Shown here: positions 25,518-33,824 of the stretch, piece by piece
How positions within the stretch are numbered: the first letter of the stretch is position 1
Layout of the letters: each line of letters begins with the position of its first letter
From: Actinomycetes bacterium
GTDB taxonomy: Bacteria > Actinomycetota > Acidimicrobiia > Spongiisociales > JAHEDJ01
Direction of reading: 5' to 3'
Assembly: GCA_024641245.1 (NCBI GenBank)
Contig: JAHEDK010000001.1
Location: 153,174 to 195,863, forward strand
DNA length: 42,690 nucleotides
Made by a program: the position numbers and the translations under genes
Notes under the pieces: model-generated
Database searches by the model: none
What the model saw: only the letters and a program-made list of their open reading frames with translations
What the model was told of the DNA's origin: nothing

Positions 25518-26420
25518 TCAGCGTTCCTCGCCCGTGATGGTGAGGAACACATCCTCCAGGCTCGCTCGCTTCACCTCGAGATCCGGCGGCACGATGCCAT
25601 TCCCGACCAGCTCGGCGGCGACCCGCGCCAGTAGCGCTCCCGTTCCGGTGACGGTAACCCGTCGACCCTGTCGTTCCAGTCGGTCGACCTCGTCCAAACG
25701 CAGGAGGTAGCTCAGGTCGGCGCAATCCGTTGAGAACGTGACCTCAGATTCGCCCGCATAGTCCTGGATGAGCCCCTCGGAGGTGTCCAGCGCCACAACT
25801 CGCTTATCGTCGACCACGGCGATTCGATCACAGAGGGCCTCGGCTTCGTCCATGAAGTGGGTGACGAGTATGACAGTCGAACCGTTATCGCGGATCTGCC
25901 GGATCAGACCCCAGGTCGCTCGCCGTGAGGTTGGATCAAGCCCAGTCGTCATCTCATCCAGAAACACCAGTTCAGGAGCGTTGACCACAGCCAGGGCGAT
26001 GAACAGGCGCTGTTGCTGGCCCCCCGACAAGCTCCCGAACTTCGCGTCGCGCTTCTCCGATAGACCCCATTGCTCGAGAACGGTCTCCCAGGACGGACCC
26101 TGGGGAATGAGCGACGAGAACAATTCGAGCGCTTCCCACACTTTCATCCGGTCGGGAAGAGCCGACTCCTGGAGCTGCGAACCGATCCTCCTCCGCAGTT
26201 GCGATGCTTCGTGCCGGGGGTCGTGGCCCAGAACTTGCACGTTCCCACCATCGGCCCTGCGCAGTCCCTGCAAACACTCGACGGTGGTGGTCTTCCCCGC
26301 TCCATTGGGTCCAAGAATCCCGAAGATCTCGCCTTCCTCAACGGTGAAGCTGACATCCTCGACCGCGACGAAGCTGCCGTAGCTCTTCGCCAGGTGCTCC
26401 ACTTCGACGATGGGAGCCAT
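25518..26420 (-). CDS. ABC transporter ATPase (DrrA/CcmA-like)
   Basis: A 300-residue ATPase. Walker A is [10 protein letters not shown], the signature is LSGGQQQR, and Walker B is LVFLDEMTTGLDPTSRR, where Met replaces the usual Pro after the catalytic Glu. The H-loop is VTHFMDEAE. The C-terminal 90 residues form the DUF4162-like extension common in drug and antibiotic exporters. The ATG directly abuts the stop of the GerW-like gene (TAGATG). It drives the neighbouring ABC-2 permease. Confidence 0.9.
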   Translation of the reverse strand: MAPIVEVEHLAKSYGSFVAVEDVSFTVEEGEIFGILGPNGAGKTTTVECLQGLRRADGGNVQVLGHDPRHEASQLRRRIGSQLQESALPDRMKVWEALELFSSLIPQGPSWETVLEQWGLSEKRDAKFGSLSGGQQQRLFIALAVVNAPELVFLDEMTTGLDPTSRRATWGLIRQIRDNGSTVILVTHFMDEAEALCDRIAVVDDKRVVALDTSEGLIQDYAGESEVTFSTDCADLSYLLRLDEVDRLERQGRRVTVTGTGALLARVAAELVGNGIVPPDLEVKRASLEDVFLTITGEER

Positions 26421-26774
26421 CTAGGACATTACGCGCTTGCGCCGCGCCCGAAATACCGAACGGACGACCAGCAGTGCGATAACGCCTACGACCTCGCCAA
26501 CGATGATCACCCGCGTTGTGTCGGCTGCCGGAACCCACGACACATCGTCGCCCCGAATTACGTAGGCACCCACCGGTCGGGCAGATACCCCGAACCCACC
26601 GCCGGAGCCTGCCGGAGCCTTCTCGCCACCTTCGCCCTCCCCAGCTCCACCGCCTCCCTTCACGGACGCAGCCGGGATGAAGGTCACACCGTCCTTCACA
26701 TAGGGTTCGCCGTACACACGCTTCACCGTCATCGTGTCGCGCGCCTTGTCCATCAACTCATCGATCTTGGTCAC
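26421..26774 (-). CDS. GerW (YtfJ)-like sporulation-protein family member
   Basis: A 117-residue protein of the GerW/YtfJ family. The N-terminal helix TKIDELMDKARDTMTVKRVYG is followed by GVTFIPAASVKGGGGAG, a Gly/Glu-rich loop, GGGFGVSARPVGAYVIRGDDVSWVP and a C-terminal hydrophobic helix (RVIIVGEVVGVIALLVV) with a basic tail. In Bacillus YtfJ is linked to spore germination, but non-sporulating actinobacteria also carry the family and its role there is unknown. The start is taken as GTG at 26774, with GGAGGG just upstream; ATG at 26786 is possible. It directly abuts the ABC ATPase gene, so it is probably cotranscribed with the exporter. Confidence 0.75.
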   Translation of the reverse strand: MTKIDELMDKARDTMTVKRVYGEPYVKDGVTFIPAASVKGGGGAGEGEGGEKAPAGSGGGFGVSARPVGAYVIRGDDVSWVPAADTTRVIIVGEVVGVIALLVVRSVFRARRKRVMS

Positions 26775-26926
26775 GTATCCCTCCATTGCAGTCGGCCAGG
26801 ATTGAGACGGCCGGCCGAGCAGACGTGCGAAACGGATCGAGTGATCAGCACGACACCGCGTGCCTGACGCCTGTTCGCACTTCCCGCAGACTATGCCAGT
26901 GCCCCGCTCGGCGGTAGGGCAAAACG
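26775..26926. other. Intergenic region with no feature recognised
   Basis: This 152-bp gap lies between the GerW-like start and the MFS stop. It contains no promoter, hairpin or small gene I can support. The minus-strand frame continues open through it and encodes a CGKCEQ stretch, but nothing suggests this is translated. Confidence 0.4.
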
Positions 26927-28153
26927 TCACATGTGCCGGCCGGACCGCGCCGCTCGACCGACGCGAACCGCCACTGTGAGCAGGAACCCACCGACGACCA
27001 GCCACGGAACGACGTAACCGCCGGTTACGTCGAGCAACAACCCGAAAATCGGAGGAGCTGCCACGATGCCGAGCTGATTGGCCGTCATCGCCAGCGCCAG
27101 CGTCATGCCGACCGCGTGCCCGGGCGCCGCTTCTGCGACGAACACCACCCACGGGCCGTACCAGCCGAACGCGAAGAACCCGACCACGCTGGAGAAGCCG
27201 AGCAGGATTGGGAACGAAGGCCCCGAACCGATCAATGCGAAAACCGCAGCACCCAGCGCCGCGGAGCCGGCGGCGAGCGCGACCGGCAGCATGCGGTTGT
27301 GCACTCGATCACTCCAGGCCGCCAGCACAACCCTTCCCACGACTCCGGCACCCTGTGCTCCGAACAACATCCATGCTCCCCTCGTGAGCGGCACCCCATG
27401 AACGTCGCGCAGGTACAACATCAAGTAGGAGATGATCACAAACTGCATGCTGACCATCGCCAAACCCGACTGCATGGCCACCCGCACGCGCCTGCTGCGG
27501 AGAAGTCCACGGAGCTCGCTGCGGAAACCGGGCACGGATGCAAACACCGGGTGAACGGGTGGCCTGTAGACCAGCCCGAAGAGCACGCCGCTGACGGCGG
27601 CAACCGCGGCGGCCACCACAAGTGCAGCCCGCCAGTCCCAGCGGTCGGCCACCGCAGGGAGAACGGCCGCCGCCAGCGCTCCACCCAGCGGCAAGCCGGT
27701 CTGCCGAATACCCATGGCCAGCCCGCGCTGCTGGGGTGGGAACCAGGCGGCAACCACCTTGCTGCCACCCGGCTGAGATGCGGAGTAGCCGCCTCCTCCG
27801 ACAAGAAGCACCCCCAGCAACACAACGTACGTGCCGCTGAAAGCTGCCAGCGCCGCACCCGCTGCCAGCAACAGGGCTCCACCCGTAATGATCATTCGTT
27901 CCGATCGGCGGTCCAGCAGCCGTCCGGTAGGGAGCAGCGCAACCACCGCAGCCAGCCCCACGGCGGTCACCAGTAGACCGGTCTGAACGCCGTTCAGGTC
28001 GAAGTCCTCCTGAATGAACCCGGCCAGCGCACCCACGCCCAGAAAGACCACGGCCGTCCCTGCCTGCGCCAGCGTCGCAACAACCAGGATGACCCACCGG
28101 TACGGATCGGGCGACTCACGAGCCTCAGGATGATCCTGAGGCGACCTGCTCAC
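26927..28153 (-). CDS. MFS transporter, NarK/CynX-like, coupled to the liv operon
   Basis: A 408-residue, 12-TM major facilitator. The first helix is YRWVILVVATLAQAGTAVVFLG, the motif-A-like loop is GRLLDRRSERMII, and YSASQPGGSKVVAAWFPPQQRGLAMGIRQTGLPLGG carries the motif of the nitrate/cyanate/2-nitroimidazole and related families. The central cytoplasmic loop holds RSELRGLLRSRRVR. The start overlaps the livF stop in ATGA, so the gene belongs to the amino-acid importer transcript. An exporter or secondary uptake system for the same or a derived solute is possible, but the substrate is unknown. Confidence 0.87.
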   Translation of the reverse strand: MSRSPQDHPEARESPDPYRWVILVVATLAQAGTAVVFLGVGALAGFIQEDFDLNGVQTGLLVTAVGLAAVVALLPTGRLLDRRSERMIITGGALLLAAGAALAAFSGTYVVLLGVLLVGGGGYSASQPGGSKVVAAWFPPQQRGLAMGIRQTGLPLGGALAAAVLPAVADRWDWRAALVVAAAVAAVSGVLFGLVYRPPVHPVFASVPGFRSELRGLLRSRRVRVAMQSGLAMVSMQFVIISYLMLYLRDVHGVPLTRGAWMLFGAQGAGVVGRVVLAAWSDRVHNRMLPVALAAGSAALGAAVFALIGSGPSFPILLGFSSVVGFFAFGWYGPWVVFVAEAAPGHAVGMTLALAMTANQLGIVAAPPIFGLLLDVTGGYVVPWLVVGGFLLTVAVRVGRAARSGRHM

Positions 28154-28884
28154 CGGCCGCCCAGGAAAGCGCGACGCACTTCGGGGTCATCTATGAGCTC
28201 TTGCCCCGTTCCCTCGTAGGTGTTCTTCCCCAGTTCGAGCACATAGCCGCGGTGTGATGCTTCGAGTCCCTGGCGGGCGTTCTGCTCGATCATCAACACC
28301 GTGAGGCCGATCTCGCTGTTCAGCCGCTTCACATGATCGAAGATCATTCGGACGATCGAAGGGGCGAGGCCTGCCGACGGTTCATCCATCAGCAGAAGCT
28401 TCGGCTCGAGCATGAGCGCCCGGCCGATCTCGAGCATGCGCTGTTCGCCACCGCTCATGGTTCCGGCCATCTGCTTGGCGCGCTCGGCGAGGCGAGGGAA
28501 CAAATCGAACACAACCTCAACCCGCTCCTGAACTCTGTCTTTGTTCTTCTCGAGGAACATACCCATCTCCAGATTCTCGAACACCGTCATCTGCGGAAAG
28601 ACGCTCCGCAGTTGAGGAACGATGGCGATGCCACTGGCGAGGACATGCTGCGGGGTGTAGTTGGTGATCTCGTAGCCATCGAAGAGGACCTTCCCGGTTC
28701 GGACCTTGATCAGCCCGTAGATGGCACGGAAGACGGTCGACTTGCCTGCACCATTCGGTCCGATCACACACACCACCTCGTGTGGCCGCACACTGAGATT
28801 CACCCCGTGGAGAATGTCGTAGTCGAGGTAGCCGGCGAAGACATCCTTCACTTCGAGGAGTTGCTGTCCGTTGGATATTGTCAT
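28150..28884 (-). CDS. livF: Branched-chain amino acid-type ABC transporter ATPase, LivF
   Basis: A 244-residue ATPase. The family opening LLEVKDVFAGYLDYDILHGVNLSV precedes Walker A GPNGAGKST; then come the GIAIVPQLRSVFPQMTVFENLEMG segment, signature MSGGEQRM and Walker B LLLMDEPSAGLAP. MIEQNARQGLEASHRGYVLELG is the LivF-specific ending. Both ends overlap neighbours by 4 bp. It forms the ATPase heterodimer with LivG. Confidence 0.93.
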   Translation of the reverse strand: MTISNGQQLLEVKDVFAGYLDYDILHGVNLSVRPHEVVCVIGPNGAGKSTVFRAIYGLIKVRTGKVLFDGYEITNYTPQHVLASGIAIVPQLRSVFPQMTVFENLEMGMFLEKNKDRVQERVEVVFDLFPRLAERAKQMAGTMSGGEQRMLEIGRALMLEPKLLLMDEPSAGLAPSIVRMIFDHVKRLNSEIGLTVLMIEQNARQGLEASHRGYVLELGKNTYEGTGQELIDDPEVRRAFLGGR

Positions 28885-29630
28885 GATCCGAAATACGCTT
28901 CGATCACGGCCTCGTTCTCCATGACTTCCGCAGGCGTTCCCTCGGCCAACTTCTCACCGTAATTGAGCACATAGACCCGATTGCATAGATCAGAAATGAA
29001 GTGCATGTCGTGCTCCACGACGAGGAATGCTTTGCCCTGCTCCTGATTCAAGGTCTTGATTCGGTCCTTGATCTCCTCAACCAGCGTGGGGTTGATGCCC
29101 GAAGCAGCCTCGTCGAGCAGGATCAATTCCGGATCGGGCATCAAGGCCATTCCCAACTCGAGTAGGCGGCGCTGCCCCCCGGACAGCGTCCCGGCCGGTT
29201 CATTGGTGAGGTGCTCCAGGCGTAGGAAGTTGATCAGGTCGCGGGAGCGCTCCTCCACGTCTTTGTGACTCGGGCGCATCTGGCTCCAGAGGTTCTCGCC
29301 GCGCCACTGCCGGCTCACCTGCATGTTCTCGAGCAGGGTCAACTTCCGATAAACGCGGATGACCTGGAAGGTTCTCGACATCCCCATGTGCGCAACCTGG
29401 TGCGGCTTCAACCGAGTGATGTCGATACCCTGGAAGTGCACGCTGCCCTCGTCAATGGCTTGGACCCGGCTCAGGCAGTCGAACAGCGTGGTCTTACCAC
29501 TGCCGTTGGGGCCGATCAGCCCCACGATCTCGTTGGGCATGACCTTGAAATCCACCGCCTTCACAGCTTCTAGACCACCGAATCGTTTAGTGACACCTCG
29601 GCCCTCCAGGAGAGGCGTGACCGCGCTCAT
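28881..29630 (-). CDS. livG: Branched-chain amino acid-type ABC transporter ATPase, LivG
   Basis: A 249-residue ATPase. Walker A is GPNGSGKTTLFDCLSR, the MGMSRTFQVIRVYRKLTLLENM segment is typical of LivG, the signature is LSGGQRRLLELG and Walker B is LILLDEAASGINP. The VVEHDMHFISDLCNRVYVLNYGEKLAEG ending separates it from LivF. It is coupled by ATGA overlaps to livM and livF. Confidence 0.93.
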   Translation of the reverse strand: MSAVTPLLEGRGVTKRFGGLEAVKAVDFKVMPNEIVGLIGPNGSGKTTLFDCLSRVQAIDEGSVHFQGIDITRLKPHQVAHMGMSRTFQVIRVYRKLTLLENMQVSRQWRGENLWSQMRPSHKDVEERSRDLINFLRLEHLTNEPAGTLSGGQRRLLELGMALMPDPELILLDEAASGINPTLVEEIKDRIKTLNQEQGKAFLVVEHDMHFISDLCNRVYVLNYGEKLAEGTPAEVMENEAVIEAYFGS

Positions 29631-30658
29631 ACCGATACCTCGTCCTCAGGAACTTCCTCGAGTGCCGACCTCCGGAGCGGGTTCCTCCACACCCGGAGGA
29701 GGCTTGTGCCCGAACGGTCCCCGAGTTTCCCCATGATGCCCTGCGGTGCGTAGAGCACGATGAGAATCATCAGCATGCCCTCCGCAAAGAGATGCCACTC
29801 TGCCAGGTTCGCCCACACGACATCTCGCATCCAGTAAATGGTCGTCGCCCCGACGACCGGCCCTGCCACCGTGCCAAGGCCGCCCAGCATGGCCATCATC
29901 ACCAATTCCACCGTGCGACTCGGGAAGAACACGCCGTCGGGGTCGATGAACGTGTTCTGGTATGCCCACAAGCCACCGACTATTCCGGTCAAGAAGCCGG
30001 CCAACACAAAGGCCGCGATCTTGTTGACCGTCGTGTTGATACCGCGCATTTCTGCGCCGACCTCGTCCTCGCGAATCGCGATCAGGGTCGCCCCGAATTC
30101 CGATCTTCGAATCCACCACATGATGCCGACCACCAGAACGGCCAGGAAGAAGGTCACGTAGTAGAACAGGGGACGGTTCAGATACGGCGGAAGTGTCAGA
30201 CCGACGCCGCCACCCGTGAGTGGTTTGGCCACCCGCACAATCTCGCGCATGGCGACGAACATCCCCAGCATGGCGATCGAGAAGTACGGCCCCTTGAGCC
30301 GCAAAGTCGGGTAGCCGATGATCAGCGCGAAGACGGCGGCCAGCACCGCCCCGGCCAACATCGACGGCCAGAACGGCCATGCTTCATTCATGAAGATCCC
30401 GGTGCCGTAGGCACCTATGCCGAAGAAAACCGCATGTCCGAAGTCCACATAGCCGGTGAACCCACCCGTCAGATTCCAGTTGCTGGTCAGGGTGATCAGC
30501 ATGAACATCTGGGTGAACGAGAACAGGCGCGAGTTGGTCACCCACGTCTGATCGGGAAAAACCGTCATAACGATGGGGAGCGCGGCCAGCACCACCAGTA
30601 GTGCCACCAGCAAAACGAGTCGACTCTTGGTAGGTGGACGATTCGGAGGGACGGTCAT
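29627..30658 (-). CDS. livM: Branched-chain amino acid-type ABC transporter permease, LivM
   Basis: A 343-residue permease with nine or ten hydrophobic segments. Family stretches are SNWNLTGGFTGYVDFGHAVFFGIGAYGTGI, LIGYPTLRLKGPYFSIAMLGM, the EAA-type loop region ATLIAIREDEVGAEMRGINT and AMLGGLGTVAGPVVGA. A charged tail, largely Glu and Asp, ends the protein. It pairs with LivH. Both ends have 4-bp overlaps. Confidence 0.92.
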   Translation of the reverse strand: MTVPPNRPPTKSRLVLLVALLVVLAALPIVMTVFPDQTWVTNSRLFSFTQMFMLITLTSNWNLTGGFTGYVDFGHAVFFGIGAYGTGIFMNEAWPFWPSMLAGAVLAAVFALIIGYPTLRLKGPYFSIAMLGMFVAMREIVRVAKPLTGGGVGLTLPPYLNRPLFYYVTFFLAVLVVGIMWWIRRSEFGATLIAIREDEVGAEMRGINTTVNKIAAFVLAGFLTGIVGGLWAYQNTFIDPDGVFFPSRTVELVMMAMLGGLGTVAGPVVGATTIYWMRDVVWANLAEWHLFAEGMLMILIVLYAPQGIMGKLGDRSGTSLLRVWRNPLRRSALEEVPEDEVSV

Positions 30659-31548
30659 AGCTGCACCGGTTCCTCGATCGGACGAAGGCCGCCGAACAGT
30701 CCCTGCGGTCGTGTGATGAGAATCACAACGAGTAGCACGAACGAGGCGATGATCGCCAGATTCGTGCCGATGCCGGATACGTACACGCCGATCATGCTCT
30801 CAACGATGCCGAGCACAATGCCGCCGAACAGCGCTCCCGGGATGCTGCCCAGACCGGCCAGAGCCGTGATGGTGAAGGCGCGCAGGGTCAACGGCACCCC
30901 CATGAACGGGAAGATCGCCTGGGTCGGACTGATGATGGCACCCGCCGCGCCGGTGATCGCTATACAGATACCGAATGTCAAGGCGTAGATCTTGTTTATG
31001 TCGATACCAACGATTCGCGCCGCTTGCTTGTTCTGCGCGGCGGCCCTGATCGACTTGCCGGTCCGGGTCTTCTGAAGAAACAACCACAACGAGGTCATGA
31101 TCAGCAGCGCCACCCCCATGATCGCCGTCTTAGTAACCGGGAAGGTCACATTTCCAACCGACCAGGCGCCCTCGAGCGCCGTATCGGTGAGACGGGGATC
31201 GGCACTGAAGATGACGTTGACGAGATTCGAGATGGCAATCGACAATCCGAATGTGACGAGCAACGAAACGAGGATCGGGCGGTCTACCACCCGGTTGATG
31301 AGAATCAGCTGAAGTACGTAGCCGATGATGAACATGACCGGCATCACGATCAGCAATGAAGCGAAGGGGTCCATCCCGACATGCTCATTGAGCAGCCAGG
31401 AAAGGTACGCCCCGACCATGATCATCTCACCGTGGGCAAGGTTGATCACCCCCATCACTCCCCATATGACTGAGAAGCCCAGCATCATCGCCGCGTAGAA
31501 GCCGCCGAGCATGACGCCGTTGATGAGTGCCTGAAGGAAGAGGTCCAT
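30655..31548 (-). CDS. livH: Branched-chain amino acid-type ABC transporter permease, LivH
   Basis: A 297-residue permease with about eight helices. Family signatures are ALINGVMLGGFYAAMMLGFSVIWGVMGVINLAHGEMIM, IRAAAQNKQAARIVGIDINKIYALTFGI, and TITALAGLGSIPGALFGGIVLG. The ribosome binding site GAGGGG is directly before the ATG. A hairpin lies 18 bp upstream, between this gene and the binding-protein gene. Confidence 0.93.
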   Translation of the reverse strand: MDLFLQALINGVMLGGFYAAMMLGFSVIWGVMGVINLAHGEMIMVGAYLSWLLNEHVGMDPFASLLIVMPVMFIIGYVLQLILINRVVDRPILVSLLVTFGLSIAISNLVNVIFSADPRLTDTALEGAWSVGNVTFPVTKTAIMGVALLIMTSLWLFLQKTRTGKSIRAAAQNKQAARIVGIDINKIYALTFGICIAITGAAGAIISPTQAIFPFMGVPLTLRAFTITALAGLGSIPGALFGGIVLGIVESMIGVYVSGIGTNLAIIASFVLLVVILITRPQGLFGGLRPIEEPVQL

Positions 31549-31556
31549 ATCCCCTC

Positions 31557-31591
31557 AAAACGATGCGGGGTGGAGCCGAAGCTCCACCCCG
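31557..31591 (-). terminator. Hairpin between the liv binding-protein gene and livH
   Basis: On the minus strand an 11-bp perfect stem (31591-31581 with 31576-31566) closes a 4-nt TTCG loop, a very stable tetraloop. TTTT follows 5 nt later (31560-31557). It lies just after the binding-protein stop and before the livH ribosome binding site. It probably works as a partial terminator or mRNA 3'-end stabiliser, raising binding protein over permease. Confidence 0.7.
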
Positions 31592-31602
31592 ATCGCCTCT
31601 TG

Positions 31603-32928
31603 TTAGCGCTGGTCCCAGGGCAGCATCGGGTACATGACATCCGCCACAGCCGCTTCGGTTGGCGCGACGACGTTGACAACACCATCCTGAATCTGGATGG
31701 CTCCCATCGGCTTGCCGGCGTTCTTGCCGGTCTCGTCGAAGTTGATCGGACCGTAGAACGTCGATACGTCCAGGTCGTACAACGCTTGCCGCACCGCATC
31801 GGTGTCGAGCGAGCCGGCCGCTTCGATAGCCAGCTGCAAGGACAACGCGGTGGCGGTGGACTCGGCTGCCTGATACGACGGTGCCTCGCCCCAGAGCGTT
31901 TCATACCGCTGTGCGTATTCCTCGGCCGTGCCGAACCACTCGTCCTCCCACGACATCGTCCGTTCCCATTGGGTTGGACCCATGATGTAGTTGGCGTCGA
32001 CGCCAACCTCGGCTGCGAAGTCCGGGTTGCTCGGGCCGACCGTGATCACCATGGCGTCGGGCGTCCAGCCCTGTTCCTTGGCGGCTCTCACGAACAAGAG
32101 AGCATCGTTGAAGTGCCCGCCACCAACGAACACGTCGGGGTCGAGGTTCTTGAAGTTCGTGATGATGTTCGAGACATCCGGCGTGTCGAGCGGATAGCTC
32201 TCATACGCCAGAACTTCGTAGCCGTATTCCTCTGCCCACTTCTTCGCACCTGCCGCCACCGACGTCGGGAAGGCCGTGTCCTCATAGGCAATCACAACGG
32301 TCGTGGCACCCAGATCGGCCAGCGACTTGAGCGCGGACTCCGTGTAGTTTCCGGCAGGAGTCAGCACCGCGAAGATGTTCTTGAAGCCTCGCTCGAAGAT
32401 CGACTCCGACGCGCCGTTGCCCTCAACCATGATCACGTTGTACTTCTCAGCAATGGCACTGGTAGACATGGTCAGACCCGAGGAGTATGGGCCGAGCAAG
32501 AAGTCGACCTCATCTTCGGTGACCAGTCTCTCGACCAGACTGGCCGCCGTATCCGGATCACCTTCGTCGTCGTAGTAGACGATCTCGACTTCATATCGGT
32601 CGTCGCCGACCTTGATGCCCCCGTATTCGTGGTTCACCCAGTCCAGCCAGAGATCGTATCCCTGCCGGGTGTCTTGTCCTTCCCGGGCGTACTTGCCGGT
32701 GTCGGAAACGGCGGCGCCGATGCGGATCGTGCCGGCAAACATGGGTTCATCCATGGCTTCGGTGGTCTCCGTCGGCGTCGTGTCGTCGGCCGTTGTGTCA
32801 TCGGTCGTTGGCGCTTGCGTGGTATTCGGGGCCGATGTCGTGTCGGTCTCGTCGGTCGAGTCGCTCCCGCATGCGGCAACCACCAGCGCGAACACGAGTA
32901 TCAACGACCACATCAATCGGTGTCTCAT
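31603..32928 (-). CDS. Branched-chain amino acid-type ABC substrate-binding lipoprotein (LivK-like)
   Basis: A 441-residue lipoprotein. The signal peptide MRHRLMWSLILVFALV leads to the lipobox VAAC, then a Thr/Glu/Asp-rich linker of about 40 residues, then a Peripla_BP_6 fold: GTIRIGAAVSDTGKYAREGQ, YDDEGDPDTAASLVERLVTEDEVDFLLGPYSSGLT, GLVFV-type inter-domain strands and GVDANYIMGPTQW. The start at 32928 is chosen for AAGGTGAG just upstream; the frame extends to 33219 without support. The family binds amino acids, amides, urea or aromatic acids, so leucine is only one option. It is the first gene of the liv operon. Confidence 0.91.
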   Translation of the reverse strand: MRHRLMWSLILVFALVVAACGSDSTDETDTTSAPNTTQAPTTDDTTADDTTPTETTEAMDEPMFAGTIRIGAAVSDTGKYAREGQDTRQGYDLWLDWVNHEYGGIKVGDDRYEVEIVYYDDEGDPDTAASLVERLVTEDEVDFLLGPYSSGLTMSTSAIAEKYNVIMVEGNGASESIFERGFKNIFAVLTPAGNYTESALKSLADLGATTVVIAYEDTAFPTSVAAGAKKWAEEYGYEVLAYESYPLDTPDVSNIITNFKNLDPDVFVGGGHFNDALLFVRAAKEQGWTPDAMVITVGPSNPDFAAEVGVDANYIMGPTQWERTMSWEDEWFGTAEEYAQRYETLWGEAPSYQAAESTATALSLQLAIEAAGSLDTDAVRQALYDLDVSTFYGPINFDETGKNAGKPMGAIQIQDGVVNVVAPTEAAVADVMYPMLPWDQR

Positions 32929-33022
32929 GGGCTCACCTTTCTCGCCATCGGACGGCCGTTCGGCCGCCCATCCTCCTGTGGCGTCTCGGAGTACCGTACC
33001 AAGCGCAACCTCACTGTGCCCT

Positions 33023-33051
33023 GATATGCAGAGACAACCTGTCCTTGTCAA
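33023..33051 (-). promoter_or_regulatory. Promoter of the liv operon with overlapping inverted repeat
   Basis: A perfect TTGACA -35 (33051-33046, minus) and CATATC -10 (33028-33023) are separated by 17 bp. GACAA-N7-TTGTC (33033-33049) is an inverted repeat that covers most of the -35 and the spacer, as a repressor operator would. The start codon follows about 95 nt downstream, leaving a leader that contains a GC-rich inverted repeat (around 32950-32965). Confidence 0.6.
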
Positions 33052-33080
33052 GCGGGTGCGCAGGCAGGGTTCAAGATGGG

Positions 33081-33824
33081 TCAGAGAGTGAGATTCGGGT
33101 CGAATCCGAGCGGAAGCTCGAGACGATTCGCCTTCATAAGCTCCCGGTCGGACAGGATCTGGCGGGTCGATCCATCCGCGATGATGCTGCCTTCGTTCAT
33201 CACCAGCGAGCGCGGGCACAACTCGAGCGCGTACGGCAGATCGTGCGTCACCATCAGCATGGTGATGTCCAGCGAGGTGAGGATGTCGGCAAGCTCTCGG
33301 CGAGAGGCGGGATCGAGATTCGAAGATGGTTCGTCCAGAACCACGATCTCCGGCTTCATCGCCAGCACCGTCGCCACCGCCACCCGGCGGCGTTGACCGA
33401 CGCTGAGGTGATGAGGCGGGCGACCGGCTACGTCGAGCATTCCGACTGCCGAGAGAGCATCATTCACCCTGGTCTGCAACTCCGCCCCTTCAACCCCGTA
33501 GTTCGCCGGACCGAAGGCGACATCCTGGCCAACGGTCGGCATGAAGAGTTGGTCGTCGGGGTCCTGGAAGACGATACCGACCCGTCTCCTGATCTCTTTC
33601 ACGTGTTCGTCGTCGAGCGGGAGTCCGGCCACGATCACGGACCCTGAGTCGGGTCGGAAGATGCCGTTGAGGTGAAACACCAGGGTTGTCTTGCCTGCTC
33701 CGTTGGGACCGAGCAACGCAACCCGCTCCCCGGGATGGATGTGGAACCCGGCATTGCGGAGCACCTCGGTACCATCCGGATAGTGGTAGCTGAGGTCGAC
33801 GACTTCGAGCGCCGGGACACTCAT
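33081..33824 (-). CDS. cbiO: ECF transporter ATPase for nickel/cobalt, CbiO-like
   Basis: A 247-residue ATPase. Walker A is GPNGAGKTT, the Q-loop is [25 protein letters not shown] (typical of CbiO), the signature is LSVGQRRR and Walker B is [13 protein letters not shown]. The start at 33824 makes an ATGA overlap with the cbiQ stop; the frame extends to 33887. It powers the energy-coupling factor module with CbiQ. Confidence 0.9.
   Translation of the reverse strand: MSVPALEVVDLSYHYPDGTEVLRNAGFHIHPGERVALLGPNGAGKTTLVFHLNGIFRPDSGSVIVAGLPLDDEHVKEIRRRVGIVFQDPDDQLFMPTVGQDVAFGPANYGVEGAELQTRVNDALSAVGMLDVAGRPPHHLSVGQRRRVAVATVLAMKPEIVVLDEPSSNLDPASRRELADILTSLDITMLMVTHDLPYALELCPRSLVMNEGSIIADGSTRQILSDRELMKANRLELPLGFDPNLTL

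Noticed and set aside
26786-27152. N-terminal extension of the GerW-like frame with a CGKCEQ zinc-finger-like stretch
   Set aside because: The upstream part overlaps the MFS gene and is its shadow in composition. A GTG with GGAGGG just before it explains the true start, and known family members begin at this point.
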